This document shows positions 5,000 through 6,425 of a DNA stretch of 6,425 nt, piece after piece. Location of the stretch: positions 1 to 6,425 of the forward strand of contig JAHEDB010000134.1 of NCBI GenBank assembly GCA_024641465.1, read 5' to 3'. Under the pieces are notes generated by a model. That model did not search any database and was not told where the DNA came from. It worked only from the letters and a program-made list of their open reading frames with translations. Position 1 is the stretch's first letter; each line of letters starts with the position of its first letter. The translations under genes were made by a program, and so were the position numbers. Source of the stretch: Chromatiales bacterium (GTDB lineage: Bacteria > Pseudomonadota > Gammaproteobacteria > UBA6429 > Thiohalophilaceae).

Positions 5000-6390
5000 T
5001 GCCCCAACGCACCCTGGAGTGACAATAACATGCCCTTGGCCTTGGCGCGGGTCTCCTGCAATTCATGTTCGGCAATCGAATCCGCCACCAGACCGGCGCC
5101 GGCACGGAATGAAATCCCATCCTGGTCCAGCACAATGGTTCGAATCAGGATATTCAGATCCATATCACCGCTATGATTCAGATAACCCATGGCGCCGGTA
5201 TAAGGCCCCCTGGCCTGCTGTTCCAGTTCGGCGATGATCGCCATGCAGCGCACCTTGGGACAGCCGGTAATCGTGCCGCCCGGAAACACCGCCCGGATCA
5301 CCTCCCCCGGAGTGACACCCGGTTTAAGTTCACCGCGCACATTTGAAACAATATGGTGTACATGGGCATAACTCTCCAGCACCATCAGTTCATTGACCTC
5401 GATACTGCCGGGCCGACAGATGCGGCCCAGGTCATTTCTCTCCAGGTCGATCAACATAACATGCTCGGCCCTTTCCTTGGGGTGGCCGATAAGTTCCTGC
5501 AGATTGTGCCGGTCTGACTCAGTATCCTTGCCACGCGGGCGGGTGCCGGCGATGGGTCGCGTCTCAACCCTATTATGCCGGACACACACCAATCGCTCCG
5601 GAGAAGAACTGATGATCGCGCCATGTTCAAAACACGCCAGTCCGGCATAGGGTGCCGGATTGGTTTGTGTTAAGCGCCGGAATATAGTCAGGGGGGAAAT
5701 ATTGTCATTATTGCACCCACTCCAGTGTCGTGACAGATTGACCTGAAACACATCACCCTCGTGGATATACGACTTGACCCTGGCCACTCCATCGACAAAT
5801 CTTTGTGGAGCATCTTCCTGTAAAGAAATAGTAACGGGTTTATCCACCGGATTATGCTGTGTCACCAATAGATCGATATCACTCAACAATACCTCGAGTA
5901 ACTCGGCATACTCCGCCTCGCAAACCAGATACGCGGTATGCTCGTATCGATCATTAATGATCGCCAGTGGAATACGTACCGCCATGGCGGTAGGGATCGA
6001 TGAATGTTTTTCTAATGGCAGTTGCAGACTCGGTTCGATTTCCTGCGCGAGCTCATAACCGAGGTAGACAAACCAGCCACCAGTGAACGGCAGGTCCGTT
6101 TCGCAAAACAGGTGGTCAATCGCCGCCTGTCGCCAGGCGGTATCCAGTGAGTCCAGAAAATTACCGTTATTGTTGTCGCCGGGCCATTTTTGTAGCCGGC
6201 TCTGGGGAAAGCCCATCAGCACATCATAGCGATCGGGAGATGACAGCCGGCCAGCATCAGACAATGTCCTGGAAGTGCTGGCCAGCAGGTAAGGATAGCG
6301 AGCCGGGTTGTGTTGGTGCAGACGGGGCAAATCCAGCAAGCTGTCCCATTTCCGGATGATAGTCGACTTATCTGACATCACCGTGGCCAT
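4996..6390 (-). CDS. pabB: Aminodeoxychorismate synthase component I
   Basis: A 464-residue chorismate-utilising enzyme that uses ammonia from a PabA glutaminase to make 4-amino-4-deoxychorismate. The N-terminal lobe contains RYPYLLAST (31-39) and GGWFVYLGYELAQEIEP (104-120). The catalytic domain has GDVFQVNLS (212-220), SSSPERLV (261-268), PIAGTRPRG (279-287), ERAEH (306-310), DLERNDLGR (315-323), PGGTITGCPK (370-379), GPYTGAMGY (395-403) and GAGLVADS (431-438). No glutaminase domain is fused and no pabA is nearby. Residue 281 is alanine where E. coli PabB has its nucleophilic lysine; anthranilate synthase (TrpE) also has alanine there. The overlap with pabC, the GYELAQEIEP-type stretch and a length below usual TrpE favour PabB. 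The ATG at 6390 is preceded by GGA (6400-6402) nine bases away; M5 is a less likely alternative start. An in-frame TGA at 6409-6411 closes the frame. Confidence 0.92.
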   Translation of the reverse strand: MATVMSDKSTIIRKWDSLLDLPRLHQHNPARYPYLLASTSRTLSDAGRLSSPDRYDVLMGFPQSRLQKWPGDNNNGNFLDSLDTAWRQAAIDHLFCETDLPFTGGWFVYLGYELAQEIEPSLQLPLEKHSSIPTAMAVRIPLAIINDRYEHTAYLVCEAEYAELLEVLLSDIDLLVTQHNPVDKPVTISLQEDAPQRFVDGVARVKSYIHEGDVFQVNLSRHWSGCNNDNISPLTIFRRLTQTNPAPYAGLACFEHGAIISSSPERLVCVRHNRVETRPIAGTRPRGKDTESDRHNLQELIGHPKERAEHVMLIDLERNDLGRICRPGSIEVNELMVLESYAHVHHIVSNVRGELKPGVTPGEVIRAVFPGGTITGCPKVRCMAIIAELEQQARGPYTGAMGYLNHSGDMDLNILIRTIVLDQDGISFRAGAGLVADSIAEHELQETRAKAKGMLLSLQGALGQ

Positions 6391-6399
6391 GGCATCGAT

Positions 6400-6402
6400 T
6401 CC
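6400..6402 (-). promoter_or_regulatory. Ribosome binding site of pabB
   Basis: GGA within GCGGA lies nine bases before the ATG at 6390. It favours that start over the in-frame ATG four codons later. The remaining bases up to 6425 are too few to judge a promoter or an upstream gene. Confidence 0.4.
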
Positions 6403-6425
6403 GCTGACTCAGGAAAGGCCTAGCG

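Noticed and set aside
4996..6390. Anthranilate synthase component I (TrpE) as the identity of this gene
   Set aside because: The PIAGT motif would fit TrpE, but the four-base overlap with pabC, the shorter length and the PabB-like N-terminal lobe make PabB the better call.
6391..6425. End of an upstream gene (in-frame TGA at 6409-6411) or a promoter
   Set aside because: Only 35 bases are available. The few codons before the TGA match nothing specific, and no -10/-35 pair can be judged.
1..6425. CRISPR arrays, insertion sequences, tRNA genes, phage attachment sites
   Set aside because: I saw no regularly spaced repeats, no transposase-like frames, no terminal inverted repeats and no tRNA-like cloverleaf. 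Coding sequence fills nearly the whole window.

Overview
The window is a single block of co-directional genes, all on the minus strand, with almost no non-coding DNA. Read in the direction of transcription (from high to low coordinates) the order is pabB, pabC, mltG, tmk, holB, pilZ, tatD (ycfH-like) and the 5' part of a CHASE2-domain sensor gene that runs off the window at base 1. The core order pabC-mltG-tmk-holB-(pilZ)-tatD is the one known from Gammaproteobacteria. Escherichia coli has it without pilZ; Pseudomonas and other type-IV-piliated relatives have pilZ between holB and tatD. The protein sequences, the pilZ position and a base composition of roughly half G+C overall suggest a non-enteric, probably piliated gammaproteobacterium. 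I cannot name the genus.

Layout: pabB (6390-4996) and pabC (4999-4178) share an ATGA overlap. Together they convert chorismate to p-aminobenzoate for folate, with a PabA glutaminase that is not in the window. mltG (4188-3127) overlaps the end of pabC by 11 nt and encodes the membrane-anchored lytic transglycosylase that terminates glycan strands. tmk (3114-2491) and holB (2491-1508) are joined by a TGATG overlap and supply dTDP synthesis and the clamp-loader delta' subunit. pilZ (1491-1129) follows after 16 nt. A 43-nt gap carrying an RNA hairpin then leads to tatD (1085-297), a metal-dependent hydrolase. After 31 nt begins the CHASE2 gene (265 to beyond base 1), whose effector domain lies outside the window.

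The spacing (three overlaps, the rest 12 to 43 nt) suggests one transcript with translational coupling, mixing folate synthesis, nucleotide synthesis, DNA replication, wall synthesis and pilus control. The operon promoter is not in the window: only 35 nt lie upstream of pabB. The CHASE2 gene is the accessory-looking element.

I see no RNA genes, mobile elements, CRISPR arrays, attachment sites or canonical intrinsic terminators. Most of the window is ordinary conserved housekeeping DNA. The points worth a second look are the CHASE2 gene at the operon end, an alanine in PabB where the E. coli enzyme has its catalytic lysine, the PilZ that lacks the c-di-GMP-binding residues, the hairpin between pilZ and tatD, and an AT-rich island over the pabC/mltG junction. 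I found no convincing evidence of an undescribed system.
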